Shown here piece after piece: positions 7,967 to 16,601 of a stretch of DNA of 64,000 nt. This DNA comes from CBDFKV01 sp965249035. Lineage in GTDB: Bacteria; Pseudomonadota; Gammaproteobacteria; Arenicellales; Poriferihabitantaceae. The DNA is taken from positions 13,468-77,467 of the forward strand of contig CBDFKV010000002.1 in the NCBI GenBank assembly GCA_965249035.1, given 5' to 3'. Numbering within the stretch: the stretch's first letter is position 1; each line of letters starts with the position of its first letter. The position numbers and the translations under genes were made by a program. The notes under the pieces were generated by a model. That model was given only the letters and a program-made list of their open reading frames with translations. It had not been told where the DNA came from and ran no database searches.

Positions 7967-8974
7967 CTACCACCACACTCCTGTCATAGTCAGGTTGGAA
8001 GTCATAATTGCTACCGCAGCAACAGCGTAAAATACCAACATCGATAGCATAGAAGCGATAATGACATGATGACTCTCGGTTTGGATAATCTGAGTTAGGC
8101 TAGGTATCCGCCTAAATGGCGCAATTGCACCGGCTGATAAAGCCAGAGCAGTGGCAATAAATAGCGGCAGATATAGGGCGTAGCCAACAAAGCCATGGCC
8201 ACTTTTCAGAATACAAAATGGGCAATGATGGTGTGGGTGCTCATAGATATACAGCGCCACCAGCGATACGATCGCAATCAGCGCCACAATGAAGGCGACC
8301 GCACTGCTGACTGCAAACACTAGGCCCCCTGCCCGCAGGCGTAACACCCAAAAGCCAATCAACACGGTACTGATCGCCGATAGGATCATTAATAATAGTG
8401 CCGTCTGCGGCGTCAACGCGGCAACCACCGCTGCCATACCTTCACCTTCAGGTGTGAATAAAGACCCACAACACGAGGTGATCACGTCAGCATTCATGTT
8501 CAAAAAAAACTGTAGCTGAGTAAACCACTCTGCGACTGCCAGTGGCAGAGTCAGCAGCAACAGCCAATATTTGACCCGCACTAAAGGATAATCACTGGCT
8601 TTATTGTCCACCCGATTCAGCATCAACCACGCGGCGCCAATAAAGAAAACAATGATTTTTAGAAACAGCGTTGGCCACCCCCAAGCATTGACGTTCAATA
8701 CACCGGTCGCGCACATCGCACCTACAAATCGACCCGACAATTGTTCGGCGTTATAAACGAACAGCAGCAGGGCAATTAATTCGGCCACAAAGCAATACAC
8801 CAAAATCGTTGCGATTAAATAGGTACGGCGCTCCAGCTTGAGTTGTAATTCGCTGCCACTACTGATGTCCCAATGACGCAATACTTGGGTGCTAAACCCA
8901 GACGCAAGCAGTAGCAACGCGCCGACCACACTGGAAACCAATATGAGTGCCAAAATCGAAGGATTTAACAGCAT
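7967..8974 (-). CDS. Polytopic membrane protein with a His/Cys cluster (unknown family)
   Basis: 335 residues with about eight or nine membrane segments. Loop regions carry likely metal or thiol sites: Cys168-Cys169 (VITSCCGS) and HPHHHCPFC (His248-250, Cys251, Cys254), the latter at a membrane edge after the segment near 225-243. I cannot name the family. The placement between a FtsX-type ABC transporter and a TlpA-like thioredoxin, with NosL proteins upstream, suggests it handles copper or passes electrons to periplasmic thiols. That is inference. The gene starts with ATG at 8974. About 209 bases, holding a dispersed repeat, separate it from the ABC genes, so it may have its own promoter. 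Confidence 0.8.
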   Translation of the reverse strand: MLLNPSILALILVSSVVGALLLLASGFSTQVLRHWDISSGSELQLKLERRTYLIATILVYCFVAELIALLLFVYNAEQLSGRFVGAMCATGVLNVNAWGWPTLFLKIIVFFIGAAWLMLNRVDNKASDYPLVRVKYWLLLLTLPLAVAEWFTQLQFFLNMNADVITSCCGSLFTPEGEGMAAVVAALTPQTALLLMILSAISTVLIGFWVLRLRAGGLVFAVSSAVAFIVALIAIVSLVALYIYEHPHHHCPFCILKSGHGFVGYALYLPLFIATALALSAGAIAPFRRIPSLTQIIQTESHHVIIASMLSMLVFYAVAAVAIMTSNLTMTGVWW

Positions 8975-9020
8975 CGACCATTACCGATTACTTCGGCAGC
9001 AACCTGCCGTCTAATTAAGC

Positions 9021-9105
9021 CTTGGTCGTCGCGAGCGTAGCGCGGCGATCTGTGGGTTTGCAGCACAGTATAGATTGCCGCGTCGCTTTGCTCTTCGCAA
9101 TGACC
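9021..9105. repeat. Dispersed intergenic palindromic repeat (GHCEEQSDAAI-type)
   Basis: An 85-base imperfect inverted repeat. One arm reads GTCGTCGCGAGCGTAGCGCGGCGATCT-like, the other is its near-complement ending TCGCAATGACC. On the minus strand it encodes the spurious peptide GHCEEQSDAAI...RSPRYARDD, a well-known false translation of a repeat found in many bacterial genomes. It fills the gap between the membrane protein and ABC genes (8975-9183). The folded RNA could stabilise or separate the two parts of the cluster. Confidence 0.8.
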
Positions 9106-9183
9106 GACACGACGGTTCGCTATCGATAGATTGGTTGTAATTGGCACGCTAGTAATATGCTGCTGGGTGGGCTGAAAATTAGC

Positions 9184-9882
9184 TTAAATCGTATTGCTTT
9201 GATCGCTAGCGGTGACAGTGCCGTCATGTACCGTGACCACCCGATCAACTACGGGCGACCGCGCTACCAGCGGGTCATGGCTACTCAACAAAATTGTTTT
9301 ACCTGAGTCTTTGAGTTCAGCTATCAACTCCATAAAATCTTCTGACAACTTACTATCAAGGTTAGCAGTCGGCTCATCGGCAATGAGTATTTGTGGCTGA
9401 TTGATTAGCGCACGACAAATCGCTGTACGCTGCGCTTCCCCACCGGATAACCATTCAACGTTCGAATTGGCCTTGCCCGCCAGACTAAATTGCTCCAGCA
9501 ATCCCATTGCATTGGCCTTAAGCTGTCGCAAATCTGAACCTAATGGGTAGGCAGGCAACATGATATTTTCCTGCACGGTCGTGCCCTTGATTAAATTGAA
9601 TTGCTGAAAGATAAAACCGAAAGTCTTGCGCCGAACCTCGGTCATGAATCGTTCAGGCAACCCAGACAACTGCTGGTCACCCATCTGGATCCTGCCGGAA
9701 GTGGGGCGTGACAAACATCCAATCATCGCCAGCAATGTCGTCTTGCCGGAGCCACTGGGACCTTTTAATACCGTTATCTGCTGTGGCTCAATCACCAAAT
9801 CAACGTCTCGGATCGCCCACAATTCATTCGGCTTACCCTGATTGAAAGCTTTATTAACCTGGCTGAGAGTGATGGGCTGCAT
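9184..9882 (-). CDS. ABC transporter ATP-binding protein (MacB/LolD type)
   Basis: 232 residues: Walker A GPSGSGKTTL (about 40-49), Q-loop FGFIFQQFNLIKG, signature WLSGGEAQRTAICRAL, Walker B ILIADEPTANLDS and the switch His in LLSSHD. It belongs to the MacB/LolD/FtsE group that works with FtsX-domain permeases. Its ATG directly follows the permease stop (TAAATG), so the two form one unit. With only one permease subunit it probably works as a homodimer. MacB-type systems drive changes in the periplasm rather than classic uptake. The NosL neighbours suggest a link to copper-protein maturation; the substrate is unknown. Confidence 0.92.
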   Translation of the reverse strand: MQPITLSQVNKAFNQGKPNELWAIRDVDLVIEPQQITVLKGPSGSGKTTLLAMIGCLSRPTSGRIQMGDQQLSGLPERFMTEVRRKTFGFIFQQFNLIKGTTVQENIMLPAYPLGSDLRQLKANAMGLLEQFSLAGKANSNVEWLSGGEAQRTAICRALINQPQILIADEPTANLDSKLSEDFMELIAELKDSGKTILLSSHDPLVARSPVVDRVVTVHDGTVTASDQSNTI

Positions 9883-11016
9883 TTAGCGCATCACCGTATC
9901 GGGGTCGGTAATCGCCGCCTGCCAAATCGGAATGATGGTAGCAACGGTATACGGAAAAACGGTGAAGAAAAACAAGGTGGCAAGCTGCAAGCCATCTACG
10001 ACAGGGCTTGGCTGAAAGTCCGGATACAGCACTGCCCAGCCTTTCAGTACCGGCTCAAATAACGATGCTGACGCATAGAAAACATGCATATAAGCCGCTA
10101 AATAACCGAGCAAAAAAGCGCTGAGCGAAATAAGGCTTCCTTCCCAAAACTTCATGCGAATAACATCAGCGGTCTCCCATCCAATGGCCTTCAACACGCC
10201 AATTTCTCGGCGTTCTTCGGCGCTAAGACCTGAGGCTTTATCCCAAGCAAAAATTACAAAAGCGAGTAATGAACCAGCTAACAATACAAAGACTATGCCC
10301 TGGCGCCAGCTAAATATTGCATCGTAGGTACGCAAGATTTCGTCACGCAAAATCGGTCGGGTATCAGGAAACTGTAAGACCAGTTTTTCTGCGATTTTTT
10401 TAAGCTCCTTGGGGTTGCGCACTCGGAATACTAGATCGGTGTACTGCCCTGCTGGGATGTCAAAAAATGCCCGAAACCGCTGCTCCGACAGCAGCATCAA
10501 GTCTGCGCTGACTAACTCGGATTCCGAGTTCAAAATCTCAGCAATTCGAAAACTAAATGACTCACCCCGAGATGAGCGAAAGCTGATGAAATCACCCGTC
10601 GACAAGCCCCGAGTCCGGGCAATCCCATTGCCGATAACGATATCTTCGTCCTTAAGCTCGCGCTCTTGCGGCACCATCAGAGTATAATTTGCACGCACCG
10701 CTGGGTCATAATAATAGCCCCACAAACGGCCGTATTGCTTCGCTACCCCACGAATGCGGCCCGTCTGTTCTAAATAACTGGCCGGAATCAGGTCATGCCG
10801 CCCCGCTATCATTTGCTGCAAAATCAGCTCAGGTGAATCAGCCAACACCAGACGTGCTTCACTACGCAGTGCGTGGGTATAGAGCATGACCGATGCAAGT
10901 AAAAATACGATCAAGCTATACACCAACAGCAAACCGAAATTTTTACCCGGTCGACGGAGCAGCGACGCCAGGGTAAAATCGATCAGATATAGCTGTTTGC
11001 GCAATAAAGTAGTCAT
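9883..11016 (-). CDS. ABC transporter permease, MacB-like with FtsX domain
   Basis: 377 residues from the ATG at 11016, which overlaps the stop of the preceding small gene by four bases (ATGA); an upstream TTG at 11028 is less likely. One membrane segment near the N-terminus, a large periplasmic domain (about 45-240) and three membrane segments in the C-terminal FtsX domain (about 245-375), with LSAEERREIGVLKAIGW as the typical coupling region of the family. It pairs with the ATPase encoded immediately downstream. The context of two NosL-type proteins and a thioredoxin suggests a copper-site or redox maturation function. Confidence 0.9.
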   Translation of the reverse strand: MTTLLRKQLYLIDFTLASLLRRPGKNFGLLLVYSLIVFLLASVMLYTHALRSEARLVLADSPELILQQMIAGRHDLIPASYLEQTGRIRGVAKQYGRLWGYYYDPAVRANYTLMVPQERELKDEDIVIGNGIARTRGLSTGDFISFRSSRGESFSFRIAEILNSESELVSADLMLLSEQRFRAFFDIPAGQYTDLVFRVRNPKELKKIAEKLVLQFPDTRPILRDEILRTYDAIFSWRQGIVFVLLAGSLLAFVIFAWDKASGLSAEERREIGVLKAIGWETADVIRMKFWEGSLISLSAFLLGYLAAYMHVFYASASLFEPVLKGWAVLYPDFQPSPVVDGLQLATLFFFTVFPYTVATIIPIWQAAITDPDTVMR

Positions 11017-11321
11017 GGTGTTGACCAAAAGCTGGTCGGAGGCATAATCAATGAGCCAGAAGGAAAATGCTCAAACGCCAGAGGATGATCTTGAAACGGC
11101 GTATGGCGGTCAGTCTGGCTTAAGTGGCGAATATAGCGCGCTCCGGTAAACAAGCTGAGATCCGTCAAATCCAGTCTTTGCACCTGATTACGCATCACCT
11201 CTAAGCGTTGGGTAGCTGGGCTATCCCACTGCCATACACGTACTCTCGCATCCAAAATGGACATTAGGAATAATACAATTAACACGCCCAATCCAGCCAT
11301 AAATCGCAATGATTTTCGCAT
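11013..11321 (-). CDS. Small membrane-anchored protein in the NosL-ABC cluster
   Basis: 102 residues with one N-terminal membrane segment (about 8-22) and a soluble periplasmic tail rich in Arg, Gln, His and Asp (RHLSQTDRHTPFQDHPLAFEHF). It overlaps the permease start by four bases, so it is likely a real, co-translated gene and perhaps a periplasmic partner of the permease. I recognise no domain. Confidence 0.7.
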   Translation of the reverse strand: MRKSLRFMAGLGVLIVLFLMSILDARVRVWQWDSPATQRLEVMRNQVQRLDLTDLSLFTGARYIRHLSQTDRHTPFQDHPLAFEHFPSGSLIMPPTSFWSTP

Positions 11322-11370
11322 CAGTATCAGCGTTTAGACACCAATGCAGGCGGCGAGACAAAACCCTGCA

Positions 11371-11853
11371 CTACTCAAATATGCCATTATCCAAATTCTC
11401 TAACAGCGCTGTAGTCATCGCATCAAAGCGCAAAATTTGCTTACCAGCGTGATCTGCTAAAAATTCTTCAGCATCTGCCTCGGCTTCCAACGGGATCAAT
11501 TCATGCCCCATCGGCCCGAGTATGTCTGACCCGGTGACGTACCATGCCTCGCGGGCATTAATTAGCGATACGCTGTAATAGTCGGTGACGCCTATGGTCT
11601 TAATATCAGCTAACTCATGTCCGGGCGCCCATTTGGGCAAGTCGAGTAGATATTTAAACAAATCCTTAACACCATCAAAATGGTGCGCATCACCATTCTT
11701 ATACCAGGCGGTAGCAACCCACTCGGGGTACTTGGCGACAAACATTCCACAAACCGGGCAGGTATCAGTCGCCTCAGGCTCTGGCAAGCCTGACACCATC
11801 TCACCCTTCGCCACCACAGCAAACAGTAGCGCAAACGCTAGCCAGTATTTCAT
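11371..11853 (-). CDS. NosL-like copper-binding protein
   Basis: 160 residues with an N-terminal signal (about 1-17). The mature protein opens with the NosL motif CPVCGM (Cys32, Cys35, Met37), followed by FDGVKDLFKYLLD, DYYSVSLINAREAWYV and GPMGHELIPLEAEADAEEF, all typical of the NosL fold. NosL binds Cu(I) and feeds the CuZ site of nitrous oxide reductase. No nosZ lies in the window, so this copy probably serves another copper protein or the ABC transporter next to it. It lacks a clear lipobox, unlike most NosL, so it may be soluble or held by its uncleaved signal. Confidence 0.87.
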   Translation of the reverse strand: MKYWLAFALLFAVVAKGEMVSGLPEPEATDTCPVCGMFVAKYPEWVATAWYKNGDAHHFDGVKDLFKYLLDLPKWAPGHELADIKTIGVTDYYSVSLINAREAWYVTGSDILGPMGHELIPLEAEADAEEFLADHAGKQILRFDAMTTALLENLDNGIFE

Positions 11854-11934
11854 TGTTTTGACAGCAAAGGTAAAATTGTGTGCATCGGAGCAAACGCCCT
11901 GATTGTACCCAAGCAGTTAGTAGTTAATGACGGA

Positions 11935-12636
11935 TTAAGAAGTGCCTACCTTTTTCTCCATCATTTTCTTCATCATCTTTTTCATTTTTTCACCGCGACG
12001 CTTACGGATCATGATCGTGTCAGCAGCCATACCCACATAAGCCTCGGCTAAGGCGGTATCGAAGTCAGCCACGTCACCACCATTGGCTTTAGCAGCAGCT
12101 TCAGCGGCTTGTTTTGAGGCAAACGCCATTTTGCTAGTGGCTGACATGGTGCCCGGCAATTTGCTGCCCAACACATAGCTGGCCTGATCAACATTGATTA
12201 AGGGTTTAACTTCAGATTCAGCGCCAAAATCTGCTGCATAAATCGCTTTTGGCCCGCGATCCAAATTCAACGATAAGCTGATCGCCGCACAATGAATCGA
12301 ACAAGTGCCATCAGCTAGGCCATCGTCGTATTGCACTAAATGACGGCTGTGGTTCCATTGCTGCCGCATCATGCCGCAATAAGGGCAGCGGGGATATTTT
12401 TTGATATCGTCTTCCTGTGGATTCTCATCCGGCGCACCTTTGGGCATAAATTGCAGCGGAGTACCATCGTGCTCACCTTTTTGACCCGAAGCATTAACCC
12501 AGCCCTTGCCCGGAACCATAGCACCAATGGCCTTTTTTGGCATATCAGCGAACGCCAAGCCACCGATACCTGAAAGACTCGTAACTGCCAGTATTTTAAG
12601 GGACTGACGCCGATTTAGACCCAATTGCTTACTCAT
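11935..12636 (-). CDS. Tat-exported NosL-family protein with CxxC and Met-rich tail
   Basis: 233 residues from the ATG at 12636, which has GGAGAG seven bases upstream; the frame extends 24 codons further but without a site. A twin-arginine signal (NRRQSLKI then a hydrophobic stretch ending AFA) implies export in folded form. The core has CPYCGMM (Cys84, Cys87, Met89-90) and TCSIHC (Cys112, His115, Cys116), then a NosL-like domain (about 130-215) and a basic Met-rich tail (KKMMKKMMEKK). It heads the cluster, 81 bases before the second NosL gene. Copper binding is likely; the extra CxxxC and tail set it apart from classical NosL. Confidence 0.82.
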   Translation of the reverse strand: MSKQLGLNRRQSLKILAVTSLSGIGGLAFADMPKKAIGAMVPGKGWVNASGQKGEHDGTPLQFMPKGAPDENPQEDDIKKYPRCPYCGMMRQQWNHSRHLVQYDDGLADGTCSIHCAAISLSLNLDRGPKAIYAADFGAESEVKPLINVDQASYVLGSKLPGTMSATSKMAFASKQAAEAAAKANGGDVADFDTALAEAYVGMAADTIMIRKRRGEKMKKMMKKMMEKKVGTS

Positions 12637-12768
12637 TAAATTCTCTCCAATTACGGTTAAATAATGGAGTGAACTATAGGTGTTTGCCGCTGATTCGAAG
12701 AGTGACATATTGTCGCACCTACTAGCTCGGCAAGCGGCCAGTAGTCGAATTAAACCATCGTATTCAGT

Positions 12769-15534
12769 TTACTTAAGCCAATTGATACTCTCTTCTTTCC
12801 AGTCGCTCAAATCAACACCTCGAATTGGCTCAAACAGCCTGTCTATCGCCTGTAACACCAGCTGGGTAGTCGCATCCATTCGCTGCTCAACCTCGGCCAA
12901 GGTATTCAACTCCAGCGTTTGCAATAAATGGTCGATAACGGGCATCGGCAAGTCAGTCAATATCACTTCGTCATGGCCAAACAAGCGAACCTCAAGTTGA
13001 ACGCTACGTAAGAAATGCAGTGCGCCGATTAAATCAACGCCCTGCTTACCAGAAATTTGCACAACTGCATCATCGTAGCCGAAATCAAGAATTGCCGGAT
13101 TCTCAATCGCTTCCAACACCCCCAGACAACTCAGCAAATACTCCAGCTCCATCAAGCCGCCGGGTCGCAACTTAGCCAAAAACTGATCGTTGCCAACATC
13201 CTGAATGCGTTGCTCACGCACTCGGTTGAGCATCTTCATACCATCACATAAAAACTGATGTTGATCTCGAGGGCGCGTTAAGACCTTATGCTTAATCGAG
13301 CTAAATCGTTCGCCTGCAATTGGGTCACCACCCACAAATCGTGCTGGAAACAAAGCCAGGTGTGACCAGGTATGCGCACGATTAAACTGGTCTGCTTCGA
13401 AACCATCCAAGCTGATGGTGGCAGAACCCGATTTGCCTGAAGGTCGCAAACGGGTATCCAGCTCATACACGCGCCCTTCTCGCATCGGCACATTAACTAC
13501 GGTTTGTAGGCGTGCAGCAAAAGCGTTGGCGAGCTGGTGATCATCGAGATTTTGAAACAGATAGACCAAATCAAGGTCCGACTTTGGCATCATGCAACGC
13601 ATACCCAGCTTGCCCATGCCTAGCACCGCTATTGGCGGTGCATCCAGCCCCATTTCATCGCCGACAACCCTGAGCGAGCTGGCTAATAAATTTTCGGCCA
13701 ACGTAGTCAAATCCCGCTCCAAAACACGCGCACTCAGCCGCCCGTCAAGGTAGGCCTCGTAACGCAAATACAGCTCTTCATTGGCCAGCCTGCGGATATT
13801 TTCAAGTCGAGTTTCATAATCTTTGGTGTAGAAAACGATCGTGTCATCCAGCTCGCTTTGAGGCTCAGAATAGGCCTCACTTTCCAGCAAACGGTCAATC
13901 AAATGTGGCGACTGCTCCAGCAATACAGCCATCGCAGGCGCCTGTAGCAGGGGCTCAATCAGCTGGTGGATCATGCCTGGGAACTCTTGCAGCAAACGCA
14001 GATACTGCCCACCGGGTGGTAATCTGCGCAAAAACTGATGGATGGCTTGAATCGCTTTTTCGGGTTCGGTACCCGACTTCAGAATCACCTGTGTAAACGC
14101 GCCAGCCAAGGGCTTTAGTTTTAGGGCTCGGTCTACCAGTACGCCATAGTCGATAAAGCCTTCTTCCCATTGGGCAACGATTTCACGGCTGGATTCATCC
14201 AGCAAATTGGCAACCGCTTGCCAATCCCGAGGCACCTCATCGGGCGTGTCTGCTTGCTCGTCTGATTCTTCAAATAAATGTGAAAACTCTTGGTAGACGT
14301 AGGCGCGATGCATTCGTAATTGCTGATCGAATTCGGCTTCATCTAAGCCGTGCAACACTTGAAACTGCGCGCGCATATCCTCAGCGGCAGGTACATGATA
14401 GGACTGGCCGTTATCAATCATTTGCAAACGGTTTTCTGCCTGACGTAAAAAGACATAAGCGGCTTCTAGCTTGGCTGCTCTGTCGGCAGGTAATACCTTC
14501 TCAGCGACTAAGGCCGCCAATACCTTCAAGGTGTTGGTTTGACGCAAACGCAGCTTGCGCCCACCCCAAACCAATTGCAGAGCATTGACAATAAACTCTA
14601 TTTCTCGAATACCGCCATAGCCCAGCTTCACATTAAACCCAGAAGACACCTGCATGGCGGTCGTCCCGCTAGCACGCTGATTGGTTAATTCTGGGTGCTC
14701 TCGATTAATCTTGCTTTTCAGCGAAGCAATATCATCAATTGCTCGGTAATCCAGATTTTGGCGCCATAAAAACGAGCGCAAGCCCTCTAGAAAATGGTCA
14801 CCCGCTGCGTGATCACCGGCAATTACGCGCGCCTTAATCAAGGCTAAGCGATGCCAGGGACGAGCATGGTAATGATAGAAGTCGTCCGCTGCGCTGGTGG
14901 GCATGGTCAAATCGCGCAAACCGGCATAAGGCCGTAAACGCCAATCAACCCGCCAGACAAAGTGCTCAGCACGGGTATCTGACAATAATTTTGTCACTTC
15001 TACCAACACCCGCGAAGCCACAAATTTGGCGCCGTGCATACGTGGCTTCGGGAATCGATCCTTGTCATAGAACGCTATCAAATCGATATCGCTGGAGAAG
15101 TTCAAATCTAACCCACCGAGTTTGCCCAGACCAAGAATGAATAATCCCGACTCTTCCGCTGTGATTTCAACGGGCACCCCAAAGGCTTTTTGCACGACCA
15201 CTGAACCCCACGCTGCACGCAAGGCTACCGCGACCGAAGCGTCTGCATAGGTCGACTGTAAAACACCCAGCTTAGGGAATGACACGCTCTCGCTAAGCTC
15301 GGCCAATGACCAGAGCAATGCAAATTGGCCTTTATGCTGACGCAATTGGGTGCCAAACTGAGCCATATCTGCAAGCGCCTCACCTAGCATAGCAGTTAGC
15401 TCATCTATCATGCCCTGCAACAGAGCATAATCAACAGCCTTCTTTTCCTGCCAATAATCAACCAAGTCTGGGTTTGTCTCGCACAGGCTTGTGAGATACG
15501 GCGAGGCTTGTAATCGTTCAGCGAGCGTCGTCAT
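12769..15534 (-). CDS. glnE: Bifunctional glutamine synthetase adenylyltransferase/deadenylase
   Basis: Controls glutamine synthetase by adding or removing AMP according to the nitrogen signal carried by PII. The 921 residues hold two nucleotidyltransferase domains: the N-terminal deadenylase with NFSSDIDLIAFYD (about 153-165) and the C-terminal adenylyltransferase with MPKSDLDLVYLFQN (about 650), each followed by a PII-linked helical region. YGGIREIEFIVNALQL is a family landmark. The start ATG at 15534 overlaps the stop of the upstream exporter gene (ATGA), so the two are coupled. Confidence 0.95.
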   Translation of the reverse strand: MTTLAERLQASPYLTSLCETNPDLVDYWQEKKAVDYALLQGMIDELTAMLGEALADMAQFGTQLRQHKGQFALLWSLAELSESVSFPKLGVLQSTYADASVAVALRAAWGSVVVQKAFGVPVEITAEESGLFILGLGKLGGLDLNFSSDIDLIAFYDKDRFPKPRMHGAKFVASRVLVEVTKLLSDTRAEHFVWRVDWRLRPYAGLRDLTMPTSAADDFYHYHARPWHRLALIKARVIAGDHAAGDHFLEGLRSFLWRQNLDYRAIDDIASLKSKINREHPELTNQRASGTTAMQVSSGFNVKLGYGGIREIEFIVNALQLVWGGRKLRLRQTNTLKVLAALVAEKVLPADRAAKLEAAYVFLRQAENRLQMIDNGQSYHVPAAEDMRAQFQVLHGLDEAEFDQQLRMHRAYVYQEFSHLFEESDEQADTPDEVPRDWQAVANLLDESSREIVAQWEEGFIDYGVLVDRALKLKPLAGAFTQVILKSGTEPEKAIQAIHQFLRRLPPGGQYLRLLQEFPGMIHQLIEPLLQAPAMAVLLEQSPHLIDRLLESEAYSEPQSELDDTIVFYTKDYETRLENIRRLANEELYLRYEAYLDGRLSARVLERDLTTLAENLLASSLRVVGDEMGLDAPPIAVLGMGKLGMRCMMPKSDLDLVYLFQNLDDHQLANAFAARLQTVVNVPMREGRVYELDTRLRPSGKSGSATISLDGFEADQFNRAHTWSHLALFPARFVGGDPIAGERFSSIKHKVLTRPRDQHQFLCDGMKMLNRVREQRIQDVGNDQFLAKLRPGGLMELEYLLSCLGVLEAIENPAILDFGYDDAVVQISGKQGVDLIGALHFLRSVQLEVRLFGHDEVILTDLPMPVIDHLLQTLELNTLAEVEQRMDATTQLVLQAIDRLFEPIRGVDLSDWKEESINWLK

Positions 15535-16439
15535 GAGGTTGTCCGAAGCTGATGGGTTGAGGCAATCGCAACGCCGAGGAGTGCCATACTGATCCCAATA
15601 AAGTGGTGCAACTTAAAAGCTTCACCCAAAAATAGCACTGCCATCAGGGTGGTAAATACGGAAATCAACGGAATGAACATACCGGCTAGGTTTGCGCCGC
15701 CCAATGCCACCCCGCGCCCCCAGGAATAAAACGCCAGCATCGACGGGCCAATTGCGACATAGGCGAGGATCATTAATGTCTCTTTGTGCCAAACCAAAGG
15801 CTCAGACTGATTGGCGACCTCCCAGAGGTAAAAGGGCAAACAAACCACGATACCCACCAAAATCTGTACGGTCAAAAAGGGTATTGCCGGAATATCTGGG
15901 CTTTTCCATTTTTTTAGCAAGACTGAATACACTGTCCAGACCAGCGCCGCTAACAATACCAGCAAATCCCCGGGATTAAATTCGAGCGTAATCATGCGTT
16001 GCCAACTACCTTCAACAATCACCCAAACCACGCCGCCGACAGCCAATACCAAGCCAGTCAATTGATAGGCATTGGTTTTTTCCAGCCCAAATAAGGCACC
16101 CACCACGATGATCGCCACTGGAATCATAGTCTGGATAATCCCCGCATTCATAGCGGTGGTGTGGTTGAGTGATAAATACAATATCGTATTAAACAAGCCC
16201 ACCCCCAAAATCCCGAGCACCACCAGCTTGAAAATATCTCGGCCAATAACCGCGCGGTGCAGCCATAACTTCTTCCACCCCCAAACCACCAAAATCGTAC
16301 CTGCCAAACTCCAACGAAAAAAGGCCAGGCTGAACGGGCCAATATAAGCAGTCGCGACTTTACCCAAGATGGCGTTTCCGGCCCACAGCATGGGCGGCAA
16401 CAAGAGAAAAATCAGAATTTGAAATCGACGAGGGATCAC
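15531..16439 (-). CDS. EamA/DMT-family transporter
   Basis: 302 residues forming about ten membrane segments as two EamA repeats (about 10-145 and 160-295). Such proteins export amino acids or other small metabolites; the substrate cannot be told from sequence. The only start in place is GTG at 16439. The C-terminus overlaps glnE by four bases, so the two are one transcription unit. The functional tie to nitrogen control is only positional. Confidence 0.85.
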   Translation of the reverse strand: MIPRRFQILIFLLLPPMLWAGNAILGKVATAYIGPFSLAFFRWSLAGTILVVWGWKKLWLHRAVIGRDIFKLVVLGILGVGLFNTILYLSLNHTTAMNAGIIQTMIPVAIIVVGALFGLEKTNAYQLTGLVLAVGGVVWVIVEGSWQRMITLEFNPGDLLVLLAALVWTVYSVLLKKWKSPDIPAIPFLTVQILVGIVVCLPFYLWEVANQSEPLVWHKETLMILAYVAIGPSMLAFYSWGRGVALGGANLAGMFIPLISVFTTLMAVLFLGEAFKLHHFIGISMALLGVAIASTHQLRTTS

Positions 16440-16601
16440 AACTGAGAAGTATGAAATAAGTGGTTTGATTATGCGACTAAAACTGAGGGAATTGAACGCG
16501 GTTTGTAGAAATAGTCACTTCATCCTAATGCCGGCCAGCAATCGTACCAATCCCAGTGTTTTTTGATACTATCGCTGCATCTAACAACCCCCTGAATTCG
16601 C

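Noticed and set aside
8965..9147. 60-residue minus-strand reading frame
   Set aside because: It translates a dispersed palindromic repeat (GHCEEQSDAAI-type), a known false gene.
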